Below are positions 8,347 to 17,245 of a stretch of 37,080 bases of DNA, piece by piece. Both the position numbers and the translations under genes were made by a program. This DNA comes from Clostridia bacterium (GTDB lineage Bacteria > Bacillota > Clostridia > Oscillospirales > Acutalibacteraceae). The notes beneath the pieces are model-generated. The model was not told where the DNA came from, did no database searches, and saw nothing but the letters and a program-made list of their open reading frames with translations. The stretch is from contig JAFSGB010000011.1 in the NCBI GenBank assembly GCA_017434895.1, positions 1-37,080 on the forward strand, in the 5' to 3' direction. The stretch's first letter is position 1; each line of letters begins with the position of its first letter.

Positions 8347-9879
8347 ATGCTGCAAAAATGTCTTAAAAGTGATATTTACACAAATGAAAACTACTTCTGC
8401 GATTCTTTGGAGCAGGCAATTGATGTGGATTTTACATTGCCAGACTACTGTCCTGACATATCGAAAATTTTTAAATGCCATGCTACACCGAGGATTACAT
8501 CAAAATCCATAAGCGGCAGTACTGTAACCTTGGACGGCAATGTGATAATTACCATTCTTTACTGCGATAAGGAAAGCAGATTTTCATCCTTTGAATATAA
8601 TTTTCCTTTTTCAAAAAATATTGAGCTTACGAGTGATGTTACGGGCGGTAATGTATTTTGCAGAATTAAATGTGACTACATAAACTGCCGAGCTGTTACT
8701 GGCAGAAAGGTGGACATACACGGAGCTGCGGGGATATTTGTTCGAATTTTCAAGCGCAAATGTAACGAAATCATCTGTGATATTGAGGACGACGGCATTG
8801 AGGTTAAAAAATTGACTGCTCCTGCCACAGTGCCTATGGGGTATGCCGAAAAATATCTACTGCTTGAGGAGGATTTACCCTTAAGCCAAGGTCAGGCTCC
8901 AATTGAAAGTACACTTAAAATTAATTCTGCAGTCTGCGTTAAGGAAACAAAAATTATAAACGACAAGACGGTGGTTAAGGGTGAGCTTGTTGTGAGCGTG
9001 CTCTACTGTCCCGAGGGAGGCGGAACACCTGAGACCGTAAAATCTGTTTTACCTTACAGTCAAATTGTGGATATTGAAGGGGTTACCGACACCTGCGAGT
9101 GTGAATGTAAGGCAGAAATTGCGTCCTTGGATATTAAACCGAAGCCTACCTCTAACGGTGAATTTCGTTGCTTTGGGCTTATGGCTAAAATTCTCGTGAC
9201 CTGTGAAGCCTATTGCTCAAATGAAATTCCTGTTATTGAGGACGCCTTTTCCCGCAGATTTGAGGCAGATATTCAAAGAAAAACAGTTCCGTTTAACAAG
9301 TTGACTTGTAACATTAGAGAAACCTATCACTGCAAAAAGGGAATAGAGCTTGAATTCAATATTAACTCGGTAATTGACCTTTGGTGCAGTGTACAGGGGT
9401 GTCACACGAAATTTGAAGATGAAAAAATGGTCATTACCGGCACTCTTATGGCAGGTATGATTATTTGCGACGAAAACAATATTCCGATTTATATTGAAAA
9501 ACCAATTGAATTCGAATACACACATCCTTTTAAGGAAAATCTGGGAAGTGCACACTGCGACCCAGAAATTGAGGTACTTTCATGTGGCTTTACTATTACC
9601 TCGGCTAATAAAATTGAGCTTCACGCTGAGCTTGGTATTAATGCTGGAATTTATGAAAAAAAGGATATCTCGATAATTTGTGATTTGAATATTGACGAAA
9701 CAAAGGTGATTAAAAGAAAAGGTGAAGGGGCAATGATTATTTATTTTGCTTCTGATGGTGACAGTGTTTGGGATATTGCAAATAAGTATTCGGCACCGGT
9801 TAATGAAATTATGGAGATAAACGGACTTGAAAACGGAAAACTTACAAACGGAAAAATGGTTTTGATACCGCTTAATTAA
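8347..9879 (+). CDS. sipL: SPOCS/DUF3794 and LysM protein, SipL-like spore coat morphogenesis protein
   Basis: A 510-residue protein with no signal peptide or membrane segment. It consists of repeated beta-rich domains of the SPOCS (DUF3794) type, visible as recurring patterns such as DYCPDISKIFKCHATPRI near the N terminus and VKGELVVSVLYCPEG in the middle, and a C-terminal LysM domain (about 463-510: DGDSVWDIANKYSAPVNEI ... LTNGKMVLIPLN). This architecture matches SipL of Clostridioides difficile, which binds SpoIVA through LysM and anchors the coat to the forespore. The ribosome site is AGAGAGGA at 8332-8339. The gene is monocistronic, with a hairpin before it and a terminator after it. Other clostridial DUF3794-LysM paralogues exist, so the exact orthology is likely rather than certain. 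Confidence 0.8.
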   Translation: MLQKCLKSDIYTNENYFCDSLEQAIDVDFTLPDYCPDISKIFKCHATPRITSKSISGSTVTLDGNVIITILYCDKESRFSSFEYNFPFSKNIELTSDVTGGNVFCRIKCDYINCRAVTGRKVDIHGAAGIFVRIFKRKCNEIICDIEDDGIEVKKLTAPATVPMGYAEKYLLLEEDLPLSQGQAPIESTLKINSAVCVKETKIINDKTVVKGELVVSVLYCPEGGGTPETVKSVLPYSQIVDIEGVTDTCECECKAEIASLDIKPKPTSNGEFRCFGLMAKILVTCEAYCSNEIPVIEDAFSRRFEADIQRKTVPFNKLTCNIRETYHCKKGIELEFNINSVIDLWCSVQGCHTKFEDEKMVITGTLMAGMIICDENNIPIYIEKPIEFEYTHPFKENLGSAHCDPEIEVLSCGFTITSANKIELHAELGINAGIYEKKDISIICDLNIDETKVIKRKGEGAMIIYFASDGDSVWDIANKYSAPVNEIMEINGLENGKLTNGKMVLIPLN

Positions 9880-9882
9880 TTT

Positions 9883-9909
9883 AAAGCCCCAATTGGGGCT
9901 TTATTTTTA
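9883..9909 (+). terminator. Intrinsic terminator after sipL
   Basis: Perfect 8-bp stem (aaagcccc, 9883-9890, with ggggcttt, 9895-9902), AATT loop and a T-rich tail, starting 4 bp after the stop codon. Confidence 0.88.
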
Positions 9910-10047
9910 TGTAATCTTATTGTGCTGTAGTGAAAATAGAAGGAAAAATTGGTGTCAATGACGAAAATAGTTTCAAAAAAATTTGATTTTAAGAAAAAAT
10001 TATACAAAATACACAAAATACTGTCAAAAAATAGTTGCAGATACTAC

Positions 10048-10076
10048 TTGCAAAAAATTATAGAATATTGTAATAT
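10048..10076 (+). promoter_or_regulatory. Candidate promoter for glgP
   Basis: TTGCAA (10048-10053), 17-bp spacer, TAATAT (10071-10076), 44 bp before the glgP start, in a very A+T-rich gap of 211 bp after the sipL terminator. Other TATAAT-like strings at 10096-10106 lack a -35 box. Nothing else is visible in the gap. Confidence 0.5.
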
Positions 10077-10120
10077 GAAAAATAGATAATAATAGTATAA
10101 TATAATTCGGAGGTAGAATT

Positions 10121-12523
10121 ATGCCAAAATATAATGCGACTACATTGGCTTCAATGATTGAAAAGAAGCTTTCCCACAATTTCGGTGTTGCACCTACTCA
10201 AGCATCCGACGAGCTTTTTTACAAGGCTTGTGTTTTAGTTTTGCTTGAAATTATGAATGAACGCCGTGCTGAGTTTAAAAAGAAAACTGCCGAACAAGAG
10301 GCAAAAACCGTTTACTATTTAAGTATGGAGTTTTTAATGGGTCGTTCCCTTAAAAACAATCTGTTTAATCTGGAACTTACCGATACTATGAGCAAGGCAC
10401 TTGCGAAGTTTAAGGTTAAGCTTGATAAACTATATGATTTTGAATCAGATGCAGGTCTTGGTAACGGTGGCTTAGGCAGACTTGCCGCTTGCTTTCTTGA
10501 CAGTCTATCTACCGGTAGTTATCCCGCAATGGGCTACTGTATCCGTTACGAGCTTGGTATTTTCCGTCAAAAGCTGGTTGAAGGTTGGCAGACCGAAATG
10601 CCGGATTTTTGGCTACCGGGCGGCGGTGTTTGGCTACAAGCAAAGCCCGGTCTTGCAGTTGATGTAAATTTCGACGGCAAAATTGACGAATGGTGGGACG
10701 GAAGTTATCACCACATTGAGCATAAAGATTATCAAACCGTTCACGCTGTACCCTATGACCTATGTGTTGCCGGTAAAGATGGTCAAGCGGTAAATGTGCT
10801 TCGTCTATGGAGTGCCGAATGTCAAGATTTTGATATGTCTGCATTTAACCAAGGCGAATATGTTAAAGCGCTTGAACAAAGAGCTATGACTGAGACTATT
10901 TCCAAGGTTCTTTATCCCGAGGATAATCATATTGAGGGTAAATCTCTCAGACTTCGTCAACAGTATTTCTTAGTTTCTGCTTCAGTTCAAGATATTTTAA
11001 GAAGACACCTAAGCCAGTATAATACCCTTGAAAACCTACCTGAAAAGGTTGCTATTCACATTAACGATACACATCCGACCCTTTCCATCCCCGAGCTTAT
11101 GCGTTTCTTACTTGATGAATGCGGTTATTCTTGGGAAAAGGCTTGGGACATTGTTAGGAATACTGTGGCTTACACCAATCATACTATTATGGCAGAGGCG
11201 CTTGAGTGCTGGCCTGAGCACCTAATTAAGGAAAGAATCCCCAGAATTTATCAGATTATTAAGGAAATTGACCGCAGATACCGCGAGGAGGTTCTTGCAA
11301 AAACCGGTGATTACGGTTTGGTTGAAAGAACTGCAATTATTAGCGGTGACGTAATTAAAATGGCCAACCTTTGCGTTGCTACCTGCCACACTGTTAACGG
11401 CGTTTCAAAGCTTCACAGTAAGATTTTGGTTGACGAGCTTTTTAAAGATTATGTAAGACTAACCCCAGAAAAGTTTACAAATGTTACCAACGGTATTGCA
11501 CACCGTCGTTGGCTTTGCCAAGCCAACCCCGAGCTGTCTGCGTATCTTACAGAATTAATCGGTAACGGTTTTGTTAAGGACGCTTCCGAACTTGAAAAAT
11601 TAATGGCTTTTGAAAGTGATAAGGCAGTTCTTGGCCGCTTGGCTGAAATTAAGCACTTAAATAAGGTTAGATTTTCTAATTATCTTAACTCTAGCACGGG
11701 AATTTCTCTTGACCCAGACTCTATTTTTGATATGCAGGTTAAGAGACTTCACGAGTACAAGCGTCAACATCTTAACGCTCTTAATATTATTTCGGATTAT
11801 CTCTATTTAAAGGCTAACCCCAGTGCTAATTTTACACCTAAAACCTATATTTTCGGTGCTAAAGCAGCCCCTGGTTACCTATTTGCAAAAGAAATTATCC
11901 AAATGATTTATAAGCTTTCTGTTACGATTGCAAATGACCGTGCAGTTAGCGACAAGCTAAAGGTTGTTTTCCTTGAGGATTACCGTGTAACCTTGGCTGA
12001 AATTATGATACCAAGTGCCGACATTAGTGAGCAGATTTCTCTTGCTTCTACCGAGGCTAGCGGTACCGGTAATATGAAGCTTATGATGAATGGTGCCATT
12101 ACTTTAGGTACTGAGGACGGCGCTAATGTGGAAATTCACAAGGCAGTTGGCGACGATAACATTATTATCTTCGGTCTCCAGACACCCGAGGTGCTTTCAC
12201 TTCAAAAGCACGGTTACAATCCGCTGGAGTATTACAACAATAATCCTGAGCTTCGTGAAGCATTAGATTTCATCAGTCGAGGAATTTCCGGTCAAACTTT
12301 TGATAATATTTATAATCAGCTTAAAAATAATGACAGATATATGGCTTTGGCTGACTTTGCTGATTATCGCAAGGCGCAACAAAAGTCAACTGAGCTTTAT
12401 AAAAACACAGAGCTTTGGAGCAAAATGTCACTTAACAACATTGCAAAATCCGGTATTTTTGCCGCTGACCGTTCAATTGACGATTATGCAAAGAATATTT
12501 GGCATGCAAAGCCGGTTGAGTAA
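10121..12523 (+). CDS. glgP: Glycogen/starch/maltodextrin phosphorylase (GT35)
   Basis: Releases glucose 1-phosphate from the non-reducing ends of alpha-1,4-glucans using phosphate and pyridoxal phosphate. The 800-residue length matches the family. Visible signatures include YYLSMEFLMGRSL (about 66), DAGLGNGGLGRLAACFLDS (about 110), and the PLP motif EASGTGNMKLMMNGA, with Lys653 as the Schiff-base residue, followed by GTEDGANVEI. The start has CGGAGGTA upstream at 10108-10114. It is followed 2 bp later by a GH13 hydrolase, so the pair can degrade branched or cyclic alpha-glucans: the phosphorylase handles linear chains and the hydrolase the products it cannot. The choice between glycogen and maltodextrin as the natural substrate is open. 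Confidence 0.96.
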   Translation: MPKYNATTLASMIEKKLSHNFGVAPTQASDELFYKACVLVLLEIMNERRAEFKKKTAEQEAKTVYYLSMEFLMGRSLKNNLFNLELTDTMSKALAKFKVKLDKLYDFESDAGLGNGGLGRLAACFLDSLSTGSYPAMGYCIRYELGIFRQKLVEGWQTEMPDFWLPGGGVWLQAKPGLAVDVNFDGKIDEWWDGSYHHIEHKDYQTVHAVPYDLCVAGKDGQAVNVLRLWSAECQDFDMSAFNQGEYVKALEQRAMTETISKVLYPEDNHIEGKSLRLRQQYFLVSASVQDILRRHLSQYNTLENLPEKVAIHINDTHPTLSIPELMRFLLDECGYSWEKAWDIVRNTVAYTNHTIMAEALECWPEHLIKERIPRIYQIIKEIDRRYREEVLAKTGDYGLVERTAIISGDVIKMANLCVATCHTVNGVSKLHSKILVDELFKDYVRLTPEKFTNVTNGIAHRRWLCQANPELSAYLTELIGNGFVKDASELEKLMAFESDKAVLGRLAEIKHLNKVRFSNYLNSSTGISLDPDSIFDMQVKRLHEYKRQHLNALNIISDYLYLKANPSANFTPKTYIFGAKAAPGYLFAKEIIQMIYKLSVTIANDRAVSDKLKVVFLEDYRVTLAEIMIPSADISEQISLASTEASGTGNMKLMMNGAITLGTEDGANVEIHKAVGDDNIIIFGLQTPEVLSLQKHGYNPLEYYNNNPELREALDFISRGISGQTFDNIYNQLKNNDRYMALADFADYRKAQQKSTELYKNTELWSKMSLNNIAKSGIFAADRSIDDYAKNIWHAKPVE

Positions 12524-12525
12524 TT

Positions 12526-14328
12526 ATGAATTATTATCCCTTTGATTCAAGAAATAGTTTATATCGCAACAAATTTGGCAGTCTAGCCGAGGGGGAAACC
12601 CTTCGGCTTAGCCTATTATTACATAAAGATGCCTGTGTTTATGAGGCATTTTTGGTAATTCGTGAGGATGAAAGTGAGGAGTTTTCAGAGCTTCGTCTAA
12701 CTGCGGGGGATTGGCTTGGGGATTATCAGTTTTTTAACGGTGAAGTTACACTAACTGAAGGTCTTTACTGGTATTCTTTTAGATACACCAGTGCCCATGG
12801 AGAGTTTAAGGTTACTAAAACAGGTGAGAGCCTCGGTTGTGTAACCGGCGAGGGGAATTGTTGGCAACAGACGGTTTATTCTGCTGATTTTAAGACCCCC
12901 GATTGGTTAAATGGCGGAATTATTTATCAAATCTTCCCCGACCGATTTTATAATTCGGGATCCCTCAAGTTAAATGTGCCAGATGACCGCTATATTTGTA
13001 CCGACTGGAAAAAGCAACCAGAGTATCTACAACCCAAGGAAGTACTTAGACTTAGCAACGATTATTATTGCGGTGACCTTAAGGGAATTGAGCATAAGCT
13101 TCCTTATTTAAAAGAGCTTGGTGTTTCTTGTATTTATCTAAATCCTATTTTTGAAGCGCATTCAAATCATCGTTACAATACGGCGGATTATATGAAAATT
13201 GATCCGCTTTTAGGAACTGATAAAGACCTTAAAAGTCTCACAAAAGCAGCAGAAAAGCTTGGGATTGCTATAATTTTAGATGGCGTATTTTCCCATACCG
13301 GTGACGACAGTGTTTACTTTAATCGTCAAAACCGATATAGTACGTGCGGCGCCTTTAATTCGAAAACTTCACCTTATTACAGTTGGTTTAAGTTTACAGA
13401 GTACCCCAATAAATATTCCTGTTGGTGGGGAATAGATACTCTACCCGAAACTGAGGAAAATGACCTTTCTTTTTCAAATTTCATAGCGGGAGAGAACGGT
13501 GTTATAAGTTACTGGCTTTCTTGCGGTGTTAAGGGCTTTCGTCTTGATGTTGCCGACGAGTTGCCCGACGGAATTCTTGATAAAATCCGTATTGCTGTTA
13601 AACGGGATGACGAGGAAAATTACCTTTTGGGTGAAGTTTGGGAGGATGCCAGTAATAAAATTAGTTATGGTGCACGCAGACGATTTTTAAGGGGCAAGCA
13701 GTTGGATTCTGTTATGAATTATCCTTTCGCAAATGCTATAATTAATTTTGTTAAGTATGGTGGCGGAACTGACCTTTTAAATACTGTTATGCGTATTTTA
13801 GAAAACTATCCAAAGCCTGCAATTAAGCTTTTAATGAATCATATCGGTACACATGACACTGCCAGAATTTTAACTGTTTTAGGCTCAGATTATATACCTA
13901 CAACACGCGAGGAGCAGTCACGCGCCTATCTTTCTCCCGAAGCTTATGAAAAAGCGGTTTGCCTTTTGAAATTAGCGGCAGTTTTACAGTACACACTTCC
14001 AGGTGTACCTTCTCTATATTATGGAGATGAGGCTGGAATGGAGGGCTTTGGCGACCCGTTCTGCCGAGCTACCTATCCTTGGGGAGAGGAAAATATCGAG
14101 CTTTTGGAATTTTACAAAAAATTAGGTAAATTCCGCCGTAGTAATAAGGCTTTTGAAAACGGAGAGTTTATACCTGTTTTCGCCGATGAAAGTGTTATTT
14201 GCTATAAAAGAGAATGTGAAGGCAGCAGTGTTTTGATTGCAGTAAATGTATGTGGCGAAACAAAAGTATTTGACGCTTTTGGTAAAAAAATCAAAATGGA
14301 ACCGCATTCTTATATTTTGACTAATTGA
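12526..14328 (+). CDS. GH13 alpha-amylase family hydrolase (neopullulanase/cyclomaltodextrinase type)
   Basis: A 600-residue cytoplasmic-type protein without signal peptide. Residues 1-120 form a beta-rich N-terminal domain of the kind found before GH13_20 enzymes. The catalytic barrel begins with GGIIYQIFPDRFYNSG and contains the four conserved regions: DGVFSHTG (I), GFRLDVADE with nucleophile Asp341 (II), LLGEVWED with acid/base Glu370 (III), and HIGTHDTARI with Asp444 (IV). LNPIFEAHSNHRYNTADY is the classic segment V area of this subgroup. The start codon is 2 bp after the glgP stop and has no strong ribosome site of its own, pointing to translational coupling. Expected activity: hydrolysis of maltodextrins, cyclodextrins or pullulan fragments; the exact specificity cannot be read. 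Confidence 0.9.
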   Translation: MNYYPFDSRNSLYRNKFGSLAEGETLRLSLLLHKDACVYEAFLVIREDESEEFSELRLTAGDWLGDYQFFNGEVTLTEGLYWYSFRYTSAHGEFKVTKTGESLGCVTGEGNCWQQTVYSADFKTPDWLNGGIIYQIFPDRFYNSGSLKLNVPDDRYICTDWKKQPEYLQPKEVLRLSNDYYCGDLKGIEHKLPYLKELGVSCIYLNPIFEAHSNHRYNTADYMKIDPLLGTDKDLKSLTKAAEKLGIAIILDGVFSHTGDDSVYFNRQNRYSTCGAFNSKTSPYYSWFKFTEYPNKYSCWWGIDTLPETEENDLSFSNFIAGENGVISYWLSCGVKGFRLDVADELPDGILDKIRIAVKRDDEENYLLGEVWEDASNKISYGARRRFLRGKQLDSVMNYPFANAIINFVKYGGGTDLLNTVMRILENYPKPAIKLLMNHIGTHDTARILTVLGSDYIPTTREEQSRAYLSPEAYEKAVCLLKLAAVLQYTLPGVPSLYYGDEAGMEGFGDPFCRATYPWGEENIELLEFYKKLGKFRRSNKAFENGEFIPVFADESVICYKRECEGSSVLIAVNVCGETKVFDAFGKKIKMEPHSYILTN

Positions 14329-14332
14329 TAGT

Positions 14333-14367
14333 TTCAACCACCGATGCAAAATACATCGGGGGTTGAA
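14333..14367 (+). terminator. Hairpin terminator after the GH13 gene
   Basis: A 14-bp stem with a single A-G mismatch (14333-14346 with 14354-14367) and a 7-nt loop, 5 bp after the stop codon. The tail is only A/T-rich rather than a clean T run, so termination efficiency is uncertain. It marks the left edge of the compositionally odd region. Confidence 0.6.
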
Positions 14368-14459
14368 TTATATAAAAATAACAGTACAACAATAACTACA
14401 AACGACCTGTATAAACTTGCTGAATTTTCAAAGAATTGAACAGAAAATTAATCAAACAG

Positions 14460-14488
14460 TTGAATTATTTATATTTGTATTATACAAT
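14460..14488 (+). promoter_or_regulatory. Candidate promoter of the isomerase gene
   Basis: TTGAAT (14460-14465), 17-bp spacer, TACAAT (14483-14488). The gap from 14368 to 14534 is A+T-rich and otherwise shows nothing recognisable. Confidence 0.45.
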
Positions 14489-14534
14489 ATAAGTCGGTTT
14501 CATCACCATAATAGTTTTTTGGAGGTACGGTAAT

Positions 14535-15305
14535 ATGAAAATTGCATTACAGTTATTTTCCCTGTACAATATCATGAAGCAAGAGGACGGCTTGTGCAAG
14601 GCGTTGAAATATGCTGCCGATGCCGGCTATGACGGTGTAGAGTTGTCCGGGTTGTTTGATCTGTCGCCCGAGGAAGTCAAGGCAGAGTTGGATAAAAATG
14701 GTCTGGAGGCTGCCGGATATCATATCGGTTGGCCGCCGATCAAGCTTGAGGACCTGGAAAATGATCCTGAGGGGGTCATTCAGATCGCAAAGACCTTGGG
14801 TTTGCAGAGCATGACAGTTGCATCGTACAACGGGAAAACCCGTCAGGAGTGGGTCGATTTTGCGACACGTGTCAACAAGATCGGCAAGGTATTCCGTGTG
14901 AATGGGATTCCACTGTGCTATCACAATCATCGCCATGAACTGAAACCTTTGCCTGATTCGGATGAGATTATTATCGATTTGTTTCTGAGCCTGTGCGATC
15001 CGGAAAATATCTTCTGGCAGATTGACACCCGGCATATTGTGGTTGCCCGCAAGGACCCGTTGGAATTTGCCAGAAAATACAAGGATCGTGCACCTTTTAT
15101 TCATGTGCATGACTGTGCTGAGTTGACAGGTGAGGATTCCGCCCGAGATTGTGCGGTGGGCAGTGGCATTGTGGACAATAAGGGTGCTGTGCTGGCTTCC
15201 GGTAATCATGAATGGCTGATAGTGGAAGAGACGCCTTGTGAAAATGACGAGGATTCCTTAGCAGATATGAGAAAAAGTCTGGCATATCTCCGTGCAAATT
15301 TCTGA
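14535..15305 (+). CDS. Sugar phosphate isomerase/epimerase (xylose isomerase-like TIM barrel)
   Basis: A 256-residue protein of the AP_endonuc_2/xylose-isomerase-like superfamily. Four metal-ligand positions typical of these divalent-metal isomerases can be read: Glu in YHNHRHEL, Asp in WQIDTRH, His in FIHVHD, and Glu in LIVEE near the C terminus. Family members interconvert keto and aldo sugars, or act on inositol derivatives and related polyols; the substrate cannot be named. GGAGGT at 14521-14526 fixes the start. Composition differs sharply from the neighbours: sampled lines are about half G+C, with many CTG, ATC and CCG codons, against about 35-40% on the left and much less on the right. 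This suggests acquisition from another genome. It has its own candidate promoter and no terminator behind it. Confidence 0.88.
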   Translation: MKIALQLFSLYNIMKQEDGLCKALKYAADAGYDGVELSGLFDLSPEEVKAELDKNGLEAAGYHIGWPPIKLEDLENDPEGVIQIAKTLGLQSMTVASYNGKTRQEWVDFATRVNKIGKVFRVNGIPLCYHNHRHELKPLPDSDEIIIDLFLSLCDPENIFWQIDTRHIVVARKDPLEFARKYKDRAPFIHVHDCAELTGEDSARDCAVGSGIVDNKGAVLASGNHEWLIVEETPCENDEDSLADMRKSLAYLRANF

Positions 15306-15337
15306 TCGGACAGTAAAAAACAAAATATAGAAAATCA

Positions 15338-16351
15338 ATGACGGTGTCTGAATATTTGGATTATTTACAAAATTCTTTCCAAAGTGATAGTTGTTATTAC
15401 ATACATGAATATACCTTATTTGATTTAGATTTTGATGGAAACGATGAGCTTATTTGCCGTTTAGGGCAAGGTGAAGATATATATTTTGGCACCGTCGTAT
15501 TTCACGCTATTGAAAACACAATATACAGTTATGATTTTACCTGGCGTCAATTTGGAGTTTTAAAAACGGATGGTACAGTACCATATTCTTTAAGCGGGTT
15601 TGATCATGGTTTTAGAATACTTACTTTTGATAAAGAAGGCTATAATCCAAAATCATCCACCTATACGGAGTCTATTTGGGGAGGACTCGAAATTATTGGT
15701 GCAAATTATTATATTAATAATAAGAAAATCACCGAAGAAAAATTTAAAAAAGCTTATGAAAAACACAATAAATTAGATGATGTTAAATTTGAGAGATTTT
15801 ATTTAGATAAACACACTTTCAAATACTTGGATTTTATATCTTTGAAGACAAAAGGATTAGACAGAGAAGGAAATGAGATTGATTTTTCTACCTATATTCA
15901 AGAAGTATTGCCTATTAAGTCTATTAGTGATAAATATATTAGTTATGGTTTTTATGATATGAACCAAGATGGTATTGTGGAAATGAGTGTAGTCGGCTCT
16001 GGTGTATATGCATATTTTACAATAAAAGATGATGTGGTTACTGCGTGGAGTGAAATCCAGAGTATGTATACATATCCACTCGAAAATGGTAATTTGATGC
16101 TCAAAAGACACGGCGGTGCTCCTGAACATATAAACTACGAATATTATGAATTGGATTTTGACGGAAATATTATAAAAACCACCTCATTTAACGAATGGCA
16201 CCCCACAGCCCAAGATGGCGGTAAAGAAGAATATTATTTTAATGATAACTCTGTTACAAAAGATGAATATTCAAAACTTACAAAGCAATATTTAGATTAT
16301 AAAAAAGCGCCGATAGAATGGTTTGATTTTGATGAATTAATATTTCAATAA
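15338..16351 (+). CDS. Uncharacterised DxDxDG-repeat protein, probably 5'-truncated
   Basis: I do not recognise a named family. The 337-residue reading has two halves, each with a calcium-loop-like acidic motif: DLDFDGNDEL (about 29-38) and DMNQDGIVEM (about 208-217), plus ELDFDGN near 271, in a beta-rich context. The first half resembles the mature part of the next gene, a lipoprotein. Unlike that gene, this one has no signal peptide and no ribosome site before its ATG. The upstream frame is open only to 15317, where a TAA sits 12 bp past the isomerase stop. The likely reading is that the original N terminus, including a lipoprotein signal, was lost when the isomerase segment arrived. Low G+C, unlike its left neighbour. 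It may be an expressed remnant or a pseudogene. Confidence 0.6.
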   Translation: MTVSEYLDYLQNSFQSDSCYYIHEYTLFDLDFDGNDELICRLGQGEDIYFGTVVFHAIENTIYSYDFTWRQFGVLKTDGTVPYSLSGFDHGFRILTFDKEGYNPKSSTYTESIWGGLEIIGANYYINNKKITEEKFKKAYEKHNKLDDVKFERFYLDKHTFKYLDFISLKTKGLDREGNEIDFSTYIQEVLPIKSISDKYISYGFYDMNQDGIVEMSVVGSGVYAYFTIKDDVVTAWSEIQSMYTYPLENGNLMLKRHGGAPEHINYEYYELDFDGNIIKTTSFNEWHPTAQDGGKEEYYFNDNSVTKDEYSKLTKQYLDYKKAPIEWFDFDELIFQ

Positions 16352-16362
16352 TAGGTAATATT

Positions 16363-16977
16363 ATGAAGAGAACTTTAGTGATTTTAATGTGTTTAATATT
16401 TTGCTTTTTTGTAGTAGGTTGCGGTAAAGATAATATCGAAAAGCAAAATGAGCATGCTAAAGAAGTATTAATGAAGGTTTTAGAAAAAGAACAAACCTTT
16501 ACAGCAAAAACCAGTGTTATTTCTGACAAAACCACTGAACAAACATTAGAAAAATATCATTTTCAAACCGTTGATAATGCTTATTATTCATTTGTTCCTG
16601 CTTATTATGTTTATGTAGATTGCGATGCGGATAATATTGATGAATTAGTGATTCTTGATACGCGTCTTTATTGCTATCTTGTCTTGCATTATGACGGTGA
16701 AAAGGTCTATGGTTATAACTACACCGGAATTGGAGACATTAAAAAATTCAAAGCAAACGGAAGCTTTGAACCTAAAGTGAAATACGGCGAACAAAAAATC
16801 GCCTTTCTAAAATTTGATGGCTACGATTTTGAAATCGTAGAAAAAGCTTATATGAACAATAACGAAAGCAAATATCTAATAGACGGTAAAACCGAGGATA
16901 AAGACACCGTTAAAAAATACTTTGACAATTGGTTTGAAAAGACACCTAACGTCGATTGGATTAAAATAGAAGAATAA
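16363..16977 (+). CDS. Uncharacterised lipoprotein with DxDxD motif
   Basis: A 204-residue protein with a clear lipoprotein signal: Lys2-Arg3, a hydrophobic stretch, and lipobox VVGC with Cys20, so it should be anchored on the outer face of the membrane. The mature part has VDCDADNIDELVIL (about 86-99), then a hydrophobic LVLHYDGEKVYGYNY segment and an NNESKYLIDGKTE stretch. In order and spacing these correspond to DLDFDGNDEL, VVFHAIENTIYSYDF and GANYYINNKKITE in the preceding gene, so the two are tandem paralogues. The ATG follows AGG at 16353-16355 with 7-bp spacing. The function is unknown; the motif could bind calcium by analogy with other DxDxDG loops. Confidence 0.75.
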   Translation: MKRTLVILMCLIFCFFVVGCGKDNIEKQNEHAKEVLMKVLEKEQTFTAKTSVISDKTTEQTLEKYHFQTVDNAYYSFVPAYYVYVDCDADNIDELVILDTRLYCYLVLHYDGEKVYGYNYTGIGDIKKFKANGSFEPKVKYGEQKIAFLKFDGYDFEIVEKAYMNNNESKYLIDGKTEDKDTVKKYFDNWFEKTPNVDWIKIEE

Positions 16978-17000
16978 CTATCATAAAGAGGTATATGATC

Positions 17001-17208
17001 ATGAAAAAGATTATTATTGTTTTTTGCATTTTTATGATGATAATATTATCCGGCTGTGATTTGAATCCTATTGTAAATAAATTTAACGGAAATGACAGTT
17101 CTGAGTCACAAAAGCAAGAAAAAGCACTTCCTGACGGCAGTATACTTTATAAAGAAGCAACGCTTTCTAAAAAACACTGTTGTTGAGTTTAAGGATGACA
17201 AAGTGTAG
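17001..17208 (+). pseudogene. Frameshifted short lipoprotein
   Basis: From the ATG at 17001 (AAGAGG at 16986-16991, 9-bp spacing) the frame encodes a lipoprotein signal with lipobox LSGC (Cys19), then a polar Ser/Gln/Lys-rich linker ending in ALPDGSILYKEATLSKKHCC and a stop at 17186. A run of six A (17169-17174) lies near the end. Dropping one A restores a more protein-like tail, SKNTVVEFKDDKV, that stops at 17208. Either way the product is only about 61-69 residues, too short for a folded extracellular domain, so I read it as a decayed lipoprotein. A genuine small lipoprotein or a sequencing error in the A run are alternatives. Confidence 0.5.
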
Positions 17209-17245
17209 TACAGACATTTGATATATCGCTATTTAATTTAACTTG

